From contig NZ_MU158692.1 in assembly GCF_015209965.1 (NCBI RefSeq), forward strand, positions 105,310 to 169,309: a DNA stretch of 64,000 nt, written 5' to 3'. Under the pieces are notes generated by a model. The model was not told the origin of the DNA. It worked only from the letters and a program-made list of their open reading frames with translations, and did no database searches. Origin of the DNA: Sphingobacterium pedocola (GTDB lineage: Bacteria > Bacteroidota > Bacteroidia > Sphingobacteriales > Sphingobacteriaceae). Below, one piece after another: positions 51,611 to 61,397 of this stretch; position 1 is the first letter of the stretch, and every line of letters begins with the position of its first letter. The position numbers were made by a program, and so were the translations under genes.

Positions 51611-53038
51611 CTAACATTCCGGCAAACTCAACGGAACCTTAATCGCCAATCCACCATCGGCCGTTTCTTTGTACTTTACATTCATATCTTGCGCAGTATC
51701 CCACATCGTGCTGACGACTGCATCCAAGCTTACCTTTGCTTTATCAGGATTGGATTGCAAAGCCAACTGAGCTGCTGTAATCGCTTTTATGGCTCCCATT
51801 GTATTACGCTCAATGCATGGAATCTGTACCAAACCACCGATGGGATCACAGGTTAAACCAAGATGATGTTCCATAGCAATCTCTGCTGCCATCAGCACTT
51901 GCCGTTGCGAACCACCCAGACATTCCGTCAGGGCACCTGCTGCCATGGCCGAAGAAACACCGATCTCCGCTTGACAACCTCCCATTGCTGCGGAAATCGT
52001 AGCACCTTTCTTGAAAATAGAGCCTATTTCCGAAGCTGTCGCAATGAATTGCAAAATTTTACTCTCGTTGTACGCGTCATAAAATGTAATGTAATATTGT
52101 AAGACTGCAGGGATTACACCGGCAGCGCCATTAGTCGGTGCCGTAACGACTCTTCCAAAAGACGCATTCTCTTCGTTCACAGCAAGCGCGAAACAACTGA
52201 CGCAATCTAATATATAACCAAAATCCTTACCTCCTTCGCGAATAGCTTTAATCCAAGTATCGTAACTGTCGTAAGCTCGGTCTTTCGTAATACGCCTGCT
52301 CAATTTAGCTGCTCGACGCTCGACGTTCAAGCCGCCTGGCAAGGTCCCCGAGCTATGACATCCTTTATAGATACATTCTTTTATTGCGTTAAAAATCTGC
52401 AAGACACCTGCTCTTGTATCGGCCTCGGATCTCCATGCCAGTTCATTTTCGAGAACAAGCTCCGATATTTTCAATCCCGTCTTCATGCACCACACCATCA
52501 ACTCTTGTGCAGTATCGACCGGAAAAGGTAAATCTATCTCCGATAAAAAGCCTTGAGCATCATTTTCTTGGATGACAAAGCCCCCTCCAATAGAATAATA
52601 GGTTTCGGATATCGCTTTCCCCCCCTTCAAAAACCCCTGGAAGGTCAGCGCATTGGGGTGGAACGGAAGACTTTCCTGATATAAAAACAAGAGGTGATCG
52701 GCATAGAAGAAGTCAATTTGATGTTCGCCAGCCAAAAGCAGCTTCTTGTTCGATCTGATTTGTTCGATTTTAGGCGTCACCTGAGACACATCAAAAGTAA
52801 CTGGATCATCTCCACTAAGACCGAGTAGCACAGCAACGTCTGTACCGTGGCCCACACCTGTCTTCGCTAAGGATCCGTAAAGTAAAACATTCACTTGTTC
52901 CACATCCTTTAATATGTCTTTCTCTTTCAAAACCTTTATAAATCGCTCGGCCGCCCGCCAAGGTCCCAATGTATGTGAACTGGAAGGTCCGATACCGATT
53001 TTGAACATATCAAATATGGAAATTTGTTCTTTAGCCAT
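51611..53038 (-). CDS. sdaA: L-serine ammonia-lyase (iron-sulphur type)
   Basis: The 475-residue single-chain enzyme has SIFDMFKIGIGPSSSHTLGPWRAAERF at the N-terminus, the beta-domain, and the catalytic alpha-domain with VVTAPTNGAAGVIPAVL, KKGATISAAMGGCQAEIGVSSAMAAGALTE and the Cys residues of the [4Fe-4S] cluster in GCQ and TCDPIGGLVQIPCIERN. It turns serine into pyruvate and ammonia. Length fits the one-chain SdaA type. A TAAGTTTG box lies 18 bases upstream. Confidence 0.97.
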   Translation of the reverse strand: MAKEQISIFDMFKIGIGPSSSHTLGPWRAAERFIKVLKEKDILKDVEQVNVLLYGSLAKTGVGHGTDVAVLLGLSGDDPVTFDVSQVTPKIEQIRSNKKLLLAGEHQIDFFYADHLLFLYQESLPFHPNALTFQGFLKGGKAISETYYSIGGGFVIQENDAQGFLSEIDLPFPVDTAQELMVWCMKTGLKISELVLENELAWRSEADTRAGVLQIFNAIKECIYKGCHSSGTLPGGLNVERRAAKLSRRITKDRAYDSYDTWIKAIREGGKDFGYILDCVSCFALAVNEENASFGRVVTAPTNGAAGVIPAVLQYYITFYDAYNESKILQFIATASEIGSIFKKGATISAAMGGCQAEIGVSSAMAAGALTECLGGSQRQVLMAAEIAMEHHLGLTCDPIGGLVQIPCIERNTMGAIKAITAAQLALQSNPDKAKVSLDAVVSTMWDTAQDMNVKYKETADGGLAIKVPLSLPEC

Positions 53039-53056
53039 TCTCGTATTTAAGTTTCA

Positions 53057-53064
53057 CAAACTTA
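53057..53064 (-). promoter_or_regulatory. -7 box of the sdaA promoter
   Basis: TAAGTTTG on the minus strand (53064-53057), 18 bases before the sdaA ATG, giving a very short leader. No TTTG stands at exactly 20 bases. Confidence 0.5.
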
Positions 53065-53180
53065 AAGAGAATAAACCAAACAACTAATTGTTCTTGAAAA
53101 AACCTTTATAATTAGCGGTAACATTAGAAGCATAAGGTTTATATGGAATTTCTCAATGACCATTGATGCAAACTATATAT

Positions 53181-53206
53181 AAAAAGGTCAGCTACTTGAG
53201 CTGACC
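53181..53206 (-). terminator. Terminator after the GH3 gene
   Basis: On the minus strand GGTCAGCT (53206-53199), loop CAAGT, AGCTGACC (53193-53186), followed by TTTTT (53185-53181). Confidence 0.8.
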
Positions 53207-53228
53207 CTATCCATTACTCATGGCTATC

Positions 53229-54932
53229 TTATACCCCTTTTCCGTACGAAAACTCTTTATTAACCGTAACTGGCAACTTTCCTGTAGGCTTTAATTGCTT
53301 AAGCAGGGCTTTCAATGCGGCCCGCTGCATAAATCCTTCATTTTGGTAGGCCAGCAAAATCGAACTACTTCTATCTATCTTTACCGAATTTAATGCATAA
53401 GGATTCGTAAACATAACCGTAATCGTACGTCTACCTGCTATTTTATCAACAAATTCTTTTACCGGTTCTTTGATAAGCAGTTCATTTCTTGGTCGCATAC
53501 GGTCATCATGAATCGCCACCACAATTTGTTTGTGACCTCGTATGTCTTTAATCAATTGTTTCAGTTCCTCTTCGGATTCCTCACCTGTAATATAGTAATT
53601 TGTCGCATCAGCAAGTTGGAGAGCTAGACCTTTCTCGAATTCTTGCGCAGACTTAATTCCCAAGCTTACTACGGCAGTAGTCTTTTTAGTATCAAAAGAC
53701 TGAATGCGCTTATTTGACTTCAATAGTGTAACGGAAGCATCAGCCATACGTTGAATAAGCGATTTGGTAGAAGCTCTATTCAAGTCACTTACCAAACCAT
53801 TTGTATTTATTGGTCGGTAGTTGTTCAATCCTAACCAGTATTTTGAAGCAAGAACTTTTTTGACTCTCGCATCAATATCAGCCTGTTTAATACGTCCGCT
53901 TTTGATTGCTTTTTCTACCAGGTCGATAGCGCGTGCACTATTTTCAGATATTTCCAATAGATCATGTCCGGCCTCTATAGCCATTACATCCGCTTCACCG
54001 TTCGGAAAGAATTTCTTGACCCCTTTCATATCCATCGCATCGGTAACCGTAAGACCTTTAAAACCCAACTCATTACGAAGAACACCAGTAACTACCTTTT
54101 TCGAAATGGAGGAGGGAATATTAGGCGTCGCATCCATGGCAGGAATATGCATGTGCGCAACCATAACGGCTGGAGCTCCGCTCCGTATTAATTCACGGAA
54201 GGGGAATATTTCTAAGGTATCCAAACGGGTTTTGGAAAAATTTAATTGGGGAAGGTCATAGTGCGAATCGACATCGGTGTCGCCATGTCCGGGAAAGTGC
54301 TTAATCGACGCTATAATACCTCCATCAACCATCCCGTCCATATATGCTTTTGCCTTACGTGTTACATTTTGCTTGTTGTCCCCAAAAGAACGAAAGCCTA
54401 TAACCGGATTATTTGCATTATTATTGATATCCACCACAGGCGCAAAATTGAAATGCATTCCTATTCGTAAAAAATCTTTGGCTACTTCACGCCCCATTTC
54501 ATATAAAAGATTGTCATTCTGCATAGCGCCTAATGTCATCTGATACGGAAACGAAAGTGTAGAATCTGGCAAACGCATACCTATCCCCCATTCACCATCA
54601 AATGTAATCAACAAAGGAACTTTCGTAAGTTTTTGATACGCATTATACATATTAGCGTGACGGACAGGCCCACCCTGGAACACAACTAACCCACCCAATT
54701 GCTCTTTTTGGATTACCTGTGCTACAGAATCAATATATTTCTGTCCTAGATTGGTATGGGCCCTTACTAAAAACAACTGTGCAATCCGTTCTTTAGGAGA
54801 TAATGAACTGAAAACAGAATCGACCCATTGGTGCTGCTTATTAATAAATGGAACAAAATCAGGCTTCTTCTGTGCATTTACGTTTACTATAAAAAGCAAC
54901 GCGAATACGTGTGTTAAAATTATTTTAAACAT
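53229..54932 (-). CDS. Glycoside hydrolase family 3 protein, NagZ-like N-acetylglucosaminidase
   Basis: The 567-residue protein has a signal peptide (IILTHVFALLFIVNVNAQ) and a GH3 barrel: RIAQLFLVRAHTNLG, DGEWGIGMRL, MHFNFAPVVDINNN, the NagZ-type SIKHFPGHGDTDVDSHYDLP with catalytic His-Asp dyad region, and TVTDAMDMKGV with the nucleophile Asp. A C-terminal alpha/beta sandwich domain follows. Such enzymes remove GlcNAc from muropeptides or chitooligosaccharides in the periplasm. Many Bacteroidota homologues continue into a beta-lactamase domain; this one stops before it. Confidence 0.92.
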   Translation of the reverse strand: MFKIILTHVFALLFIVNVNAQKKPDFVPFINKQHQWVDSVFSSLSPKERIAQLFLVRAHTNLGQKYIDSVAQVIQKEQLGGLVVFQGGPVRHANMYNAYQKLTKVPLLITFDGEWGIGMRLPDSTLSFPYQMTLGAMQNDNLLYEMGREVAKDFLRIGMHFNFAPVVDINNNANNPVIGFRSFGDNKQNVTRKAKAYMDGMVDGGIIASIKHFPGHGDTDVDSHYDLPQLNFSKTRLDTLEIFPFRELIRSGAPAVMVAHMHIPAMDATPNIPSSISKKVVTGVLRNELGFKGLTVTDAMDMKGVKKFFPNGEADVMAIEAGHDLLEISENSARAIDLVEKAIKSGRIKQADIDARVKKVLASKYWLGLNNYRPINTNGLVSDLNRASTKSLIQRMADASVTLLKSNKRIQSFDTKKTTAVVSLGIKSAQEFEKGLALQLADATNYYITGEESEEELKQLIKDIRGHKQIVVAIHDDRMRPRNELLIKEPVKEFVDKIAGRRTITVMFTNPYALNSVKIDRSSSILLAYQNEGFMQRAALKALLKQLKPTGKLPVTVNKEFSYGKGV

Positions 54933-55028
54933 ATAGCAATAGTTTATGATACGAAGAAACGTATTATAATTCTACTTATAAAGTTTTGTGCGTTATTTTT
55001 TTTCAAAAAGCATAAAAACGCAAAATTA

Positions 55029-55571
55029 TTATAGGAGATTGTATTTTTTTTCCAATAACTTAGCAATAGCCAAAGAATTATCGATTTCGCCGCAAGCTTC
55101 TTTTTTCCAAAGCATATCAATAATCAATAATAAATATTGTGTTTCCAACTCTGGATTGTCATATCCCAATTCTACAAACGCTCGTTGAATAATTGGTTGA
55201 ACAGGTTTCATAAACTGATCGTGCTGTTGCTTAGAAAACGGAATATGCGATAATCGTTCTTGAAGTTTCCAAAACATTGGCTCTTCAGCAACCAATTTGC
55301 TAGGCAAAAAGATCATGTTTCTCAGAAAATCTTTCGCACTTTTATACGTCATCATACCTTTATGGTATTGCAATACGCGTCGATATCCTGATTTAATCAA
55401 ATTAGCCAATAATGCGTCCTTATTGCCAAAATGCTTAAAAATCAGCGCTTCAGAAACACCGGCGGCCGCAGAAATCTCTTTTGTCGATGTATCTGCATAG
55501 CCCTTCTCCGCAAATAGACCCAACGCCTTCACCATAATCCTTTCTTTACGACTCAACATCGATTCCTTCAT
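55029..55571 (-). CDS. TetR/AcrR family transcriptional regulator
   Basis: The 180-residue protein has the TetR HTH (LFAEKGYADTSTKEISAAAGVSEALIFKHFGNKDALL, residues about 18-54) and a helical ligand domain with a Trp-rich stretch. It is divergent from the large outer-membrane barrel gene at 55758 with 186 bases between, so control of that gene is plausible. Its own promoter is of the strong TTG-N20-TAAGTTTG form. Confidence 0.92.
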   Translation of the reverse strand: MKESMLSRKERIMVKALGLFAEKGYADTSTKEISAAAGVSEALIFKHFGNKDALLANLIKSGYRRVLQYHKGMMTYKSAKDFLRNMIFLPSKLVAEEPMFWKLQERLSHIPFSKQQHDQFMKPVQPIIQRAFVELGYDNPELETQYLLLIIDMLWKKEACGEIDNSLAIAKLLEKKYNLL

Positions 55572-55594
55572 TTTACAAAATACACTTATTCTTA

Positions 55595-55625
55595 CAAACT
55601 TAGATAACTTACCGTTTTTTCACAA
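55595..55625 (-). promoter_or_regulatory. Promoter of the TetR gene
   Basis: TTG (55625-55623), 20-base spacer and TAAGTTTG (55602-55595). The spacer ends AAGTTATC, as in the glnS promoter. No inverted repeat long enough for a TetR operator was found in the gap to 55757. Confidence 0.75.
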
Positions 55626-55757
55626 CAAAAACTATCGAGCCAATCCAAAGATGCGATACTATTGATGGGTATCAAAGCGAAGGATTGTATCATTTTCATG
55701 ATAATGAAGTTAACTAACGAAGATTTAGCTATAATTACATTCACAAATTACTAACTT

Positions 55758-58547
55758 GTGAATGCTGCTAAATTAAACGTAAAAAGGTTGATTTTTGTGC
55801 TGTTTTTATTTTGCGCTGTACCTGCTTTGGCACAGCAAAATATTTCTGGCAATATTATCGACAAAACAACATCTTTACCGCTTGAAGGCGTAACGATACG
55901 TGTTTTAAATACACAGGACTCGTCTACAATTTCTGCTACCACAAATAAAAGCGGTGTTTTTACCATTACAAACGTAAAAAAAGGCAATTATTTTGTAGAA
56001 ACGAATTTTATCGGTTTTAAAGCCGAAAAGAAAGCCGCAACGGTCGACACCAAACCTCAACATTTTTTGTTCCGATTAGAGCCGGCGGAGATTGAAATAG
56101 AAGAAGTAGAAATAACCGTTCCACAAGCAGTAGTACTTAAAGGAGACACGATGGAATTCGATGCTAGAAACTACGCCACTCGCGAATTCGCAGATGCAGA
56201 TGAGCTGGTAGCTCAAATCCCAGGTGTGCAGATGGATGAAGATGGTAATGTCACCGCACATGGCGAACAAGTGACCAAAATAATAGTAGATGGAAAAGAA
56301 TTCTTTTCTACAGATCCCCGGATAGCGTTAAAGACCCTCCCAGCGGAAATCATTGCCAAAATTCAGATAATAGATGAAAAATCAGAACAGGCGCGATTTT
56401 CAGGTTTTGATGACGGCAGCAGAAATAAAGTCATCAACATTGTCACGAAACCCGATCGACGTCACGGATATTTTGGAAAAGCAAACGGAGGAAAAGGGGA
56501 TGGAGACAAATTTGGTTTTTCAACGAACCTGAATAGTTTCAACGGCGATAAAAAAATCGCCATAAATATGATGGCCAACAACATCAATGAGACCAACTTT
56601 TCCGAACAAGGTCGTGGAGGCGGACGTAGGGGAAATAACAACACCGAAAGGGGACTATCAGATACCTACGCAGGGGCAATTAACTTTAACAATGTATATT
56701 TCGACAAGAAATTGGACATAAGTGCTGATTATAAAGTTGAATCCGTAACAACAGAAACCAATACATTTTCAAACATCGAATATCTATCTGACTCGCGGGC
56801 CAATCAATTCAGGGAGCAAAATCAATATTCCGATCAAAGAAATACAGAACATAAAGCGAATTCCAGAATTCGCTTGGAGATCGATTCCGCAAACCGCATT
56901 GATTTTGCACCTAACCTCTCCTTTACGAAAACAAATCGTATCAATGATTCCTATAGTCGCACGACACGGAATAAAGAAGATTTGATCAATCAGTCTGACC
57001 GATTTGGTGACAATGAAAACAGCAATTTTTCTATTGGCGCTAGTCTTACCTTTATGCACCGGTTCAAAAAAAATGGAAGATCGATCTCGTTGAATCTAAA
57101 TGGGAATGCTAACACAAATGATGCAGCGGGGCTAAATCTGGCAACCACCGAATATTACAAGGACACGCTATTGAGTCGCATCGATACCAATAACAATAAA
57201 AGTGTCACCAATGGATATGGTTCCGGATTTAACAACAGAATATCCTACACCGAAAACATTTCCATGAGGAGCCGCCTTCAAGTGAACTACAATTTCAGAA
57301 ATACGTCGAATTACTCGGATAGGGAAACATTCGAATTCTTGGCGGAAACAGGACAATTAGGTGAATTACGCGATAGACTGTCGAACGAATTTAGAAACGA
57401 CTTCCAATATCACAGTGCTGGATTATCCTACTCTTACAATAAAAAGGACTCCCTACGTATTCAGGCGGGTCTTAATTATCAGCACGGCATACGAATAAAT
57501 GAACGAACCGTCCCCATTAATTTACAGACGGAGGCAAATTTCGGAAGTTTTCTTCCGGAATTCACAGCGGTTTACAATTTCACCAAGGCAAAAAGTCTAG
57601 AATTCAACTACAATACGGCTACCAATACACCGTCGATCAACCAGCTGCAGGATTTTGTAAATAATCAAAACGAGCTACGGATCACGAATGGTAATCCAAA
57701 TTTAGAACAGGAATACGACCATAGATTACGGTTGCGGTACAGGGATGTAAATAGAGAATCGGGACGGAGTCTGACAACTAATGTTGAATTGAATTACACC
57801 AACAATAAAATTATCACATCTAAATTTATAACTGATAGCACTATCCTTCTTTTTGAGTGGGAGGGTGAAGACATTATATTAGGAGCCGGCGGCCAATATA
57901 CTGTACCGGAAAATGTAGATGGTGCGTACACGGTACGGTTAAACAATAGCTATGGACTGCCCCTCAAGAAACTGAAGCTTAATCTCAACCTTAACACGCG
58001 CCTATTCTACGAAAACAATTTCGAAATCCTTAATAACGACCTTCTGAACAGTACGCAATATGGCTTTAGACAAGAAGTGGGAGCTAACACAAACTTCAGT
58101 AAACTGTATATCTTCCGCTTAGGTTACGCGATCAGTGCAACATATAACGACAACCCATTAACCACTCAATTATCAACTGATACATACATACATCGAGTAA
58201 ATGGAAGCGGGACAGTTGAATTATTTAAAAAGTGGGTCGTCGCATCAAACCTAATGTACCTATATAACAGTGGTATTTCAGGTTCCGAGGGAATAGCTAT
58301 TAATATTTGGAATGCATCTTTGGGTTACAAATTATTTAAAAAACAGAATGGCGAATTGGCAATCAAAGGCTTTGATTTACTGAATAACGCTCAAAACATA
58401 AGCCGGACTGCAGATATAACCTCCATCTCAGACGTTAGGTCGAATACCCTAAATAGGTATTTCTTATTGTCATTTACATATAACCTGAGAAATTTTGGAG
58501 GCGGAAGAGGTGGTGAGCGAAATGATGGGGGAAACAGAAATTTTTAA
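55758..58547 (+). CDS. Outer-membrane beta-barrel protein with N-terminal carboxypeptidase-like domain (TonB-dependent receptor-like)
   Basis: The 929-residue protein has a signal peptide (LIFVLFLFCAVPALAQ), a CarboxypepD_reg-like beta-sandwich (ISGNIIDKTTSLPLEGVTIRVL, residues about 26-110), a plug-like region (EFADADELVAQIPGVQMDEDGNVTAHGEQVTKIIVDGKEFF), and a long barrel. It shows Gly/Arg-rich low-complexity runs at about residues 285-300 (EQGRGGGRRGNN) and at the very C-terminus (GGGRGGERNDGGNRNF), where TonB receptors normally end in an aromatic residue; Phe is indeed last. It is homologous to the truncated protein at 1-2086. Start chosen at the GTG/TTG-type codon at 55758, one codon before the signal peptide. 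Confidence 0.88.
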   Translation: MNAAKLNVKRLIFVLFLFCAVPALAQQNISGNIIDKTTSLPLEGVTIRVLNTQDSSTISATTNKSGVFTITNVKKGNYFVETNFIGFKAEKKAATVDTKPQHFLFRLEPAEIEIEEVEITVPQAVVLKGDTMEFDARNYATREFADADELVAQIPGVQMDEDGNVTAHGEQVTKIIVDGKEFFSTDPRIALKTLPAEIIAKIQIIDEKSEQARFSGFDDGSRNKVINIVTKPDRRHGYFGKANGGKGDGDKFGFSTNLNSFNGDKKIAINMMANNINETNFSEQGRGGGRRGNNNTERGLSDTYAGAINFNNVYFDKKLDISADYKVESVTTETNTFSNIEYLSDSRANQFREQNQYSDQRNTEHKANSRIRLEIDSANRIDFAPNLSFTKTNRINDSYSRTTRNKEDLINQSDRFGDNENSNFSIGASLTFMHRFKKNGRSISLNLNGNANTNDAAGLNLATTEYYKDTLLSRIDTNNNKSVTNGYGSGFNNRISYTENISMRSRLQVNYNFRNTSNYSDRETFEFLAETGQLGELRDRLSNEFRNDFQYHSAGLSYSYNKKDSLRIQAGLNYQHGIRINERTVPINLQTEANFGSFLPEFTAVYNFTKAKSLEFNYNTATNTPSINQLQDFVNNQNELRITNGNPNLEQEYDHRLRLRYRDVNRESGRSLTTNVELNYTNNKIITSKFITDSTILLFEWEGEDIILGAGGQYTVPENVDGAYTVRLNNSYGLPLKKLKLNLNLNTRLFYENNFEILNNDLLNSTQYGFRQEVGANTNFSKLYIFRLGYAISATYNDNPLTTQLSTDTYIHRVNGSGTVELFKKWVVASNLMYLYNSGISGSEGIAINIWNASLGYKLFKKQNGELAIKGFDLLNNAQNISRTADITSISDVRSNTLNRYFLLSFTYNLRNFGGGRGGERNDGGNRNF

Positions 58548-58555
58548 TAGAATAG

Positions 58556-59146
58556 CTAAAGGAGCATCCCCCCTTTTTGGACAAATTGTTCTTTCTTATT
58601 CATAAACTCGCCCCTATCAATTGCCTTAGTCGCTCGTGAAATAATGGCCGTCCTGTACCTCAGTTCCAACGCATCCATTGCCGTAAAAAAGACACAGAAA
58701 TCTGCTGCCAGTCCACATACATGTACTTCTGTAACACCGCGGGACTGTAAATAGCCATGTAGACCAGTCACTTTTCGTTTCCCGTTATCAAAAAAACCGC
58801 TGTAACTGTCGATCTCCTTTTCCAGTCCTTTACGAAATACTGCCTCAATCCGATGTTGATCGAGTGTATCAGCAAGGGCAGCCCCCAGTGTGCCCTGCAT
58901 ACAATGGTTTGGCCAAAGCTTCTGTGCGAAACCATTCAGATCAATCACATCAAACAGATTATGCTCTGGATGCTGGGAACCAAAGCTTAGATGATCATTC
59001 GGATGCCAATCTTGTGTGGCCACCACCAAATCATATTCCCGTTGCAACTGATTAATTGCCGAAATGACCTCATCGCCTTTGCTGACTTCTAAAGCGCCTC
59101 CTGGCAAAAAATCATTCTGTACATCTACGATAATAAGTGATTTCAT
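58556..59146 (-). CDS. pncA: Nicotinamidase
   Basis: The 196-residue protein has the triad Asp8 (VDVQNDF), Lys in VFRKGLEKEIDSYSGF and Cys in VCGLAADFCVFFT, plus the metal site in TQDWHPNDHLSFGSQHP. It hydrolyses nicotinamide to nicotinate for NAD salvage. The gene lies tail-to-tail with the large barrel protein (8 bases) and downstream of the RprXY-like system. Confidence 0.96.
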   Translation of the reverse strand: MKSLIIVDVQNDFLPGGALEVSKGDEVISAINQLQREYDLVVATQDWHPNDHLSFGSQHPEHNLFDVIDLNGFAQKLWPNHCMQGTLGAALADTLDQHRIEAVFRKGLEKEIDSYSGFFDNGKRKVTGLHGYLQSRGVTEVHVCGLAADFCVFFTAMDALELRYRTAIISRATKAIDRGEFMNKKEQFVQKGGMLL

Positions 59147-59181
59147 CTGTTACGCTTTAATTTATGTTTCTTTTTTACAAA

Positions 59182-59853
59182 CTAACCAATATTTAACATA
59201 TATCCTATTCCTCTTACATTTGTTATTTTAATTCGTTCATCTTTGGACAAATATTTTCGTATGCGGCTGATAAAAACGTCCAAACTTCTGCCCGTAAAGT
59301 ATGTATCATCATTCCAGTACGCTTTAATAATTTCGTCGCGCGGCACCACGGTGTCTTTGTGTTCGAAAAGTCGTCTCAACAATTCACATTCCCGAAAAGA
59401 CAATTTTTCCTTTTCATCACCGTAGGATAACAAATTCTTCGTTGTATCCAGCAGATAATCCCCAATGATATATACTTGATGAACACCTATTTTCCGCCTT
59501 TTCACCAAAGATTCTATGCGTACAATTAGTTCTTCTATCTTAAAGGGTTTTCGCACATAATCGTTTGCACCAAGCTTAAAGCCCTGTACAACATCCTCTG
59601 TTTGGGTCATTGCCGATAAAAAAAGGATAGGAATTTGAGGATCGAGCTTTCTGATCTCCTTGGCAACCGTAAAACCATCCATTAGCGGCATCATGATATC
59701 CAAAATTACAATATCCGGCTTTTCTTTTTTAAAAGCCGATAACGCCTCTTGGCCATTCTCCCGGTGCCGTACAGCGAATCCCTGATCTTCTAAACTATCT
59801 GTAACAATCATAGCAAGACTTTGTTCGTCTTCTACATACAAAATATCAATCAT
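59182..59853 (-). CDS. OmpR/PhoB-type response regulator (RprY-like)
   Basis: The 223-residue protein has a receiver domain with acidic residues at 9-10, the phosphorylated Asp52 in VILDIMMPLMDG, and Lys in NDYVRKPF, followed by a winged-helix domain ending RIKITNVRGIGYML. It overlaps the kinase gene by 4 bases. The pair resembles the Bacteroidota RprX/RprY system; the regulon cannot be seen here, although the divergent DUF4270-kelch pair and pncA are near. Confidence 0.93.
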   Translation of the reverse strand: MIDILYVEDEQSLAMIVTDSLEDQGFAVRHRENGQEALSAFKKEKPDIVILDIMMPLMDGFTVAKEIRKLDPQIPILFLSAMTQTEDVVQGFKLGANDYVRKPFKIEELIVRIESLVKRRKIGVHQVYIIGDYLLDTTKNLLSYGDEKEKLSFRECELLRRLFEHKDTVVPRDEIIKAYWNDDTYFTGRSLDVFISRIRKYLSKDERIKITNVRGIGYMLNIG

Positions 59854-61280
59854 ACGCTTGATTTGGGCAAAGTGATTATAAATGTTGTACCTTTCTCTAA
59901 AGCACTTTCTATTTCTATAAAACCATGATGTTGATCGATCACCTGTTTCACATAAGCCAGTCCTAAGCCAAATCCTTTAACCGAATACAGGTTCCCGGTA
60001 GGAATCCTAAAAAACCGATCAAATATATCCTTGTGGTACACCGGCGCGATTCCCAATCCATTATCTTTGATGCTAATTTCAATATTCTTGGGGTGATCAA
60101 CGATAGAAATAACTATATCCACATGTTCAGTCGAATATTTAACCGCATTGTCGATTAAATTCGTGATTACATTTTTAATGTGGGCTTCATCCGCTTCGAT
60201 GGATATCAACGGAGAAGTTGACGTCACCTTAAATCGTACATCTTTCTGCAAACTGATCTTAACAGTTTCTATACAGGTATTCATCAGTTTAACGACATCA
60301 AAGTTGGTAAATTCCAATTTCACACCATTGGCACCATTCATGTCAAAATGCAGTACGCGCTCTATCATTTGTGAAAGATGATCCAATTCTTTTCGTGATA
60401 GATCGAGATATTTTTCCATTCGCACACTATCTTCTTTTGCACCATAGCGTTGTACCGCCTCTATCGCGGCCATCACAGTGGCCACAGGCGTCTTTAGCTC
60501 ATGTGTCATATTATTTACAAATGTCTTATGCATAAGTGCTAACTTATTCTGTCTATTAATCGTCCACAGTAGATAAATAAAACTACCTAATAATGCCAAA
60601 ACTAACACCAGAGAAAGTACCAATTGCCAGCCCATCTTGACGAGAATATAAGCTTTCGGGTCGTCAATTCTGGCAACAAGGAACTCGTTATTATGAGAAT
60701 TAATCAAGATAGGACGAGTCGTTAGATTGCCAGATTCATCTGTGCGGATGTGTATATATGCAGAATGCCGAGGCAAGGAATCCAATTTTTCCAGCTCGAT
60801 GTTCACAGGAACATCTATATTCTTCGTTTTAAGGAGCTCGTCCATCAGCACATTCATTTGTCGCAACGTGGTATCATTAAACTCGATATTTTGCAACATA
60901 AAAGAAGGGAAGATCTGAGATGGTTCTTCCTTCTCTGTGGAACGGATACGTTTGCGTTCGAACGTTTTTCGCCTCTCCCTTCCTAACGAATCCAGCATCG
61001 CGGATAGCTTTTCTTTATTCAATTCAGGATACAATTTAATGACTTGATTGATGAAGCGATCTCCATTCTGCTTATTATTGCGCATTCGCATTTCGCGAAA
61101 ACTCTCCTCGTGATCATCGTAGTAACTTTGAATAACATTAAATAAACTTCTCTCAATGTCTGACACCACAAGTTCTTGCCGACTTTGGTAACTACCAATT
61201 AGCCAGATCGACAATACCATTACAATTCCTACTAATGTGAGGACTATCATCAGCATTAGTATTTTATACTTATTTAACAT
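59850..61280 (-). CDS. Sensor histidine kinase (RprX-like)
   Basis: The 476-residue protein has membrane helices at about 7-28 and 220-242 flanking a periplasmic sensing domain rich in charged residues, then HisKA with VNNMTHELKTPVATVMAAIE, and HATPase_c with TNLIDNAVKYS, DNGLGIAP and GFGLGLAYVKQVI. Transcribed ahead of its regulator with a 4-base overlap. A TAAATTTG box lies at 61296-61289, 9 bases before the start codon. Confidence 0.93.
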   Translation of the reverse strand: MLNKYKILMLMIVLTLVGIVMVLSIWLIGSYQSRQELVVSDIERSLFNVIQSYYDDHEESFREMRMRNNKQNGDRFINQVIKLYPELNKEKLSAMLDSLGRERRKTFERKRIRSTEKEEPSQIFPSFMLQNIEFNDTTLRQMNVLMDELLKTKNIDVPVNIELEKLDSLPRHSAYIHIRTDESGNLTTRPILINSHNNEFLVARIDDPKAYILVKMGWQLVLSLVLVLALLGSFIYLLWTINRQNKLALMHKTFVNNMTHELKTPVATVMAAIEAVQRYGAKEDSVRMEKYLDLSRKELDHLSQMIERVLHFDMNGANGVKLEFTNFDVVKLMNTCIETVKISLQKDVRFKVTSTSPLISIEADEAHIKNVITNLIDNAVKYSTEHVDIVISIVDHPKNIEISIKDNGLGIAPVYHKDIFDRFFRIPTGNLYSVKGFGLGLAYVKQVIDQHHGFIEIESALEKGTTFIITLPKSSV

Positions 61281-61288
61281 TACTAAAA

Positions 61289-61296
61289 CAAATTTA
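61289..61296 (-). promoter_or_regulatory. -7 box before the kinase gene
   Basis: TAAATTTG on the minus strand, ending 8 bases before the kinase ATG, which implies an almost leaderless message. No -33 TTTG at the expected distance. Confidence 0.45.
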
Positions 61297-61372
61297 AATT
61301 GTTAGATTTGCATCACACATGACAATTACCACATTTAACATATTATAACACATATTAACAGTTGGTAATATT

Positions 61373-61380
61373 TACATTTG
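61373..61380 (+). promoter_or_regulatory. -7 box of the DUF4270 gene
   Basis: TACATTTG at 61373-61380, 17 bases before the ATG at 61398. The region up to the divergent kinase promoter is AT-rich with repeated TTTAACA/TATTAACA-like stretches (61336-61360). Confidence 0.5.
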
Positions 61381-61397
61381 CATGTCAATAAATAAAT

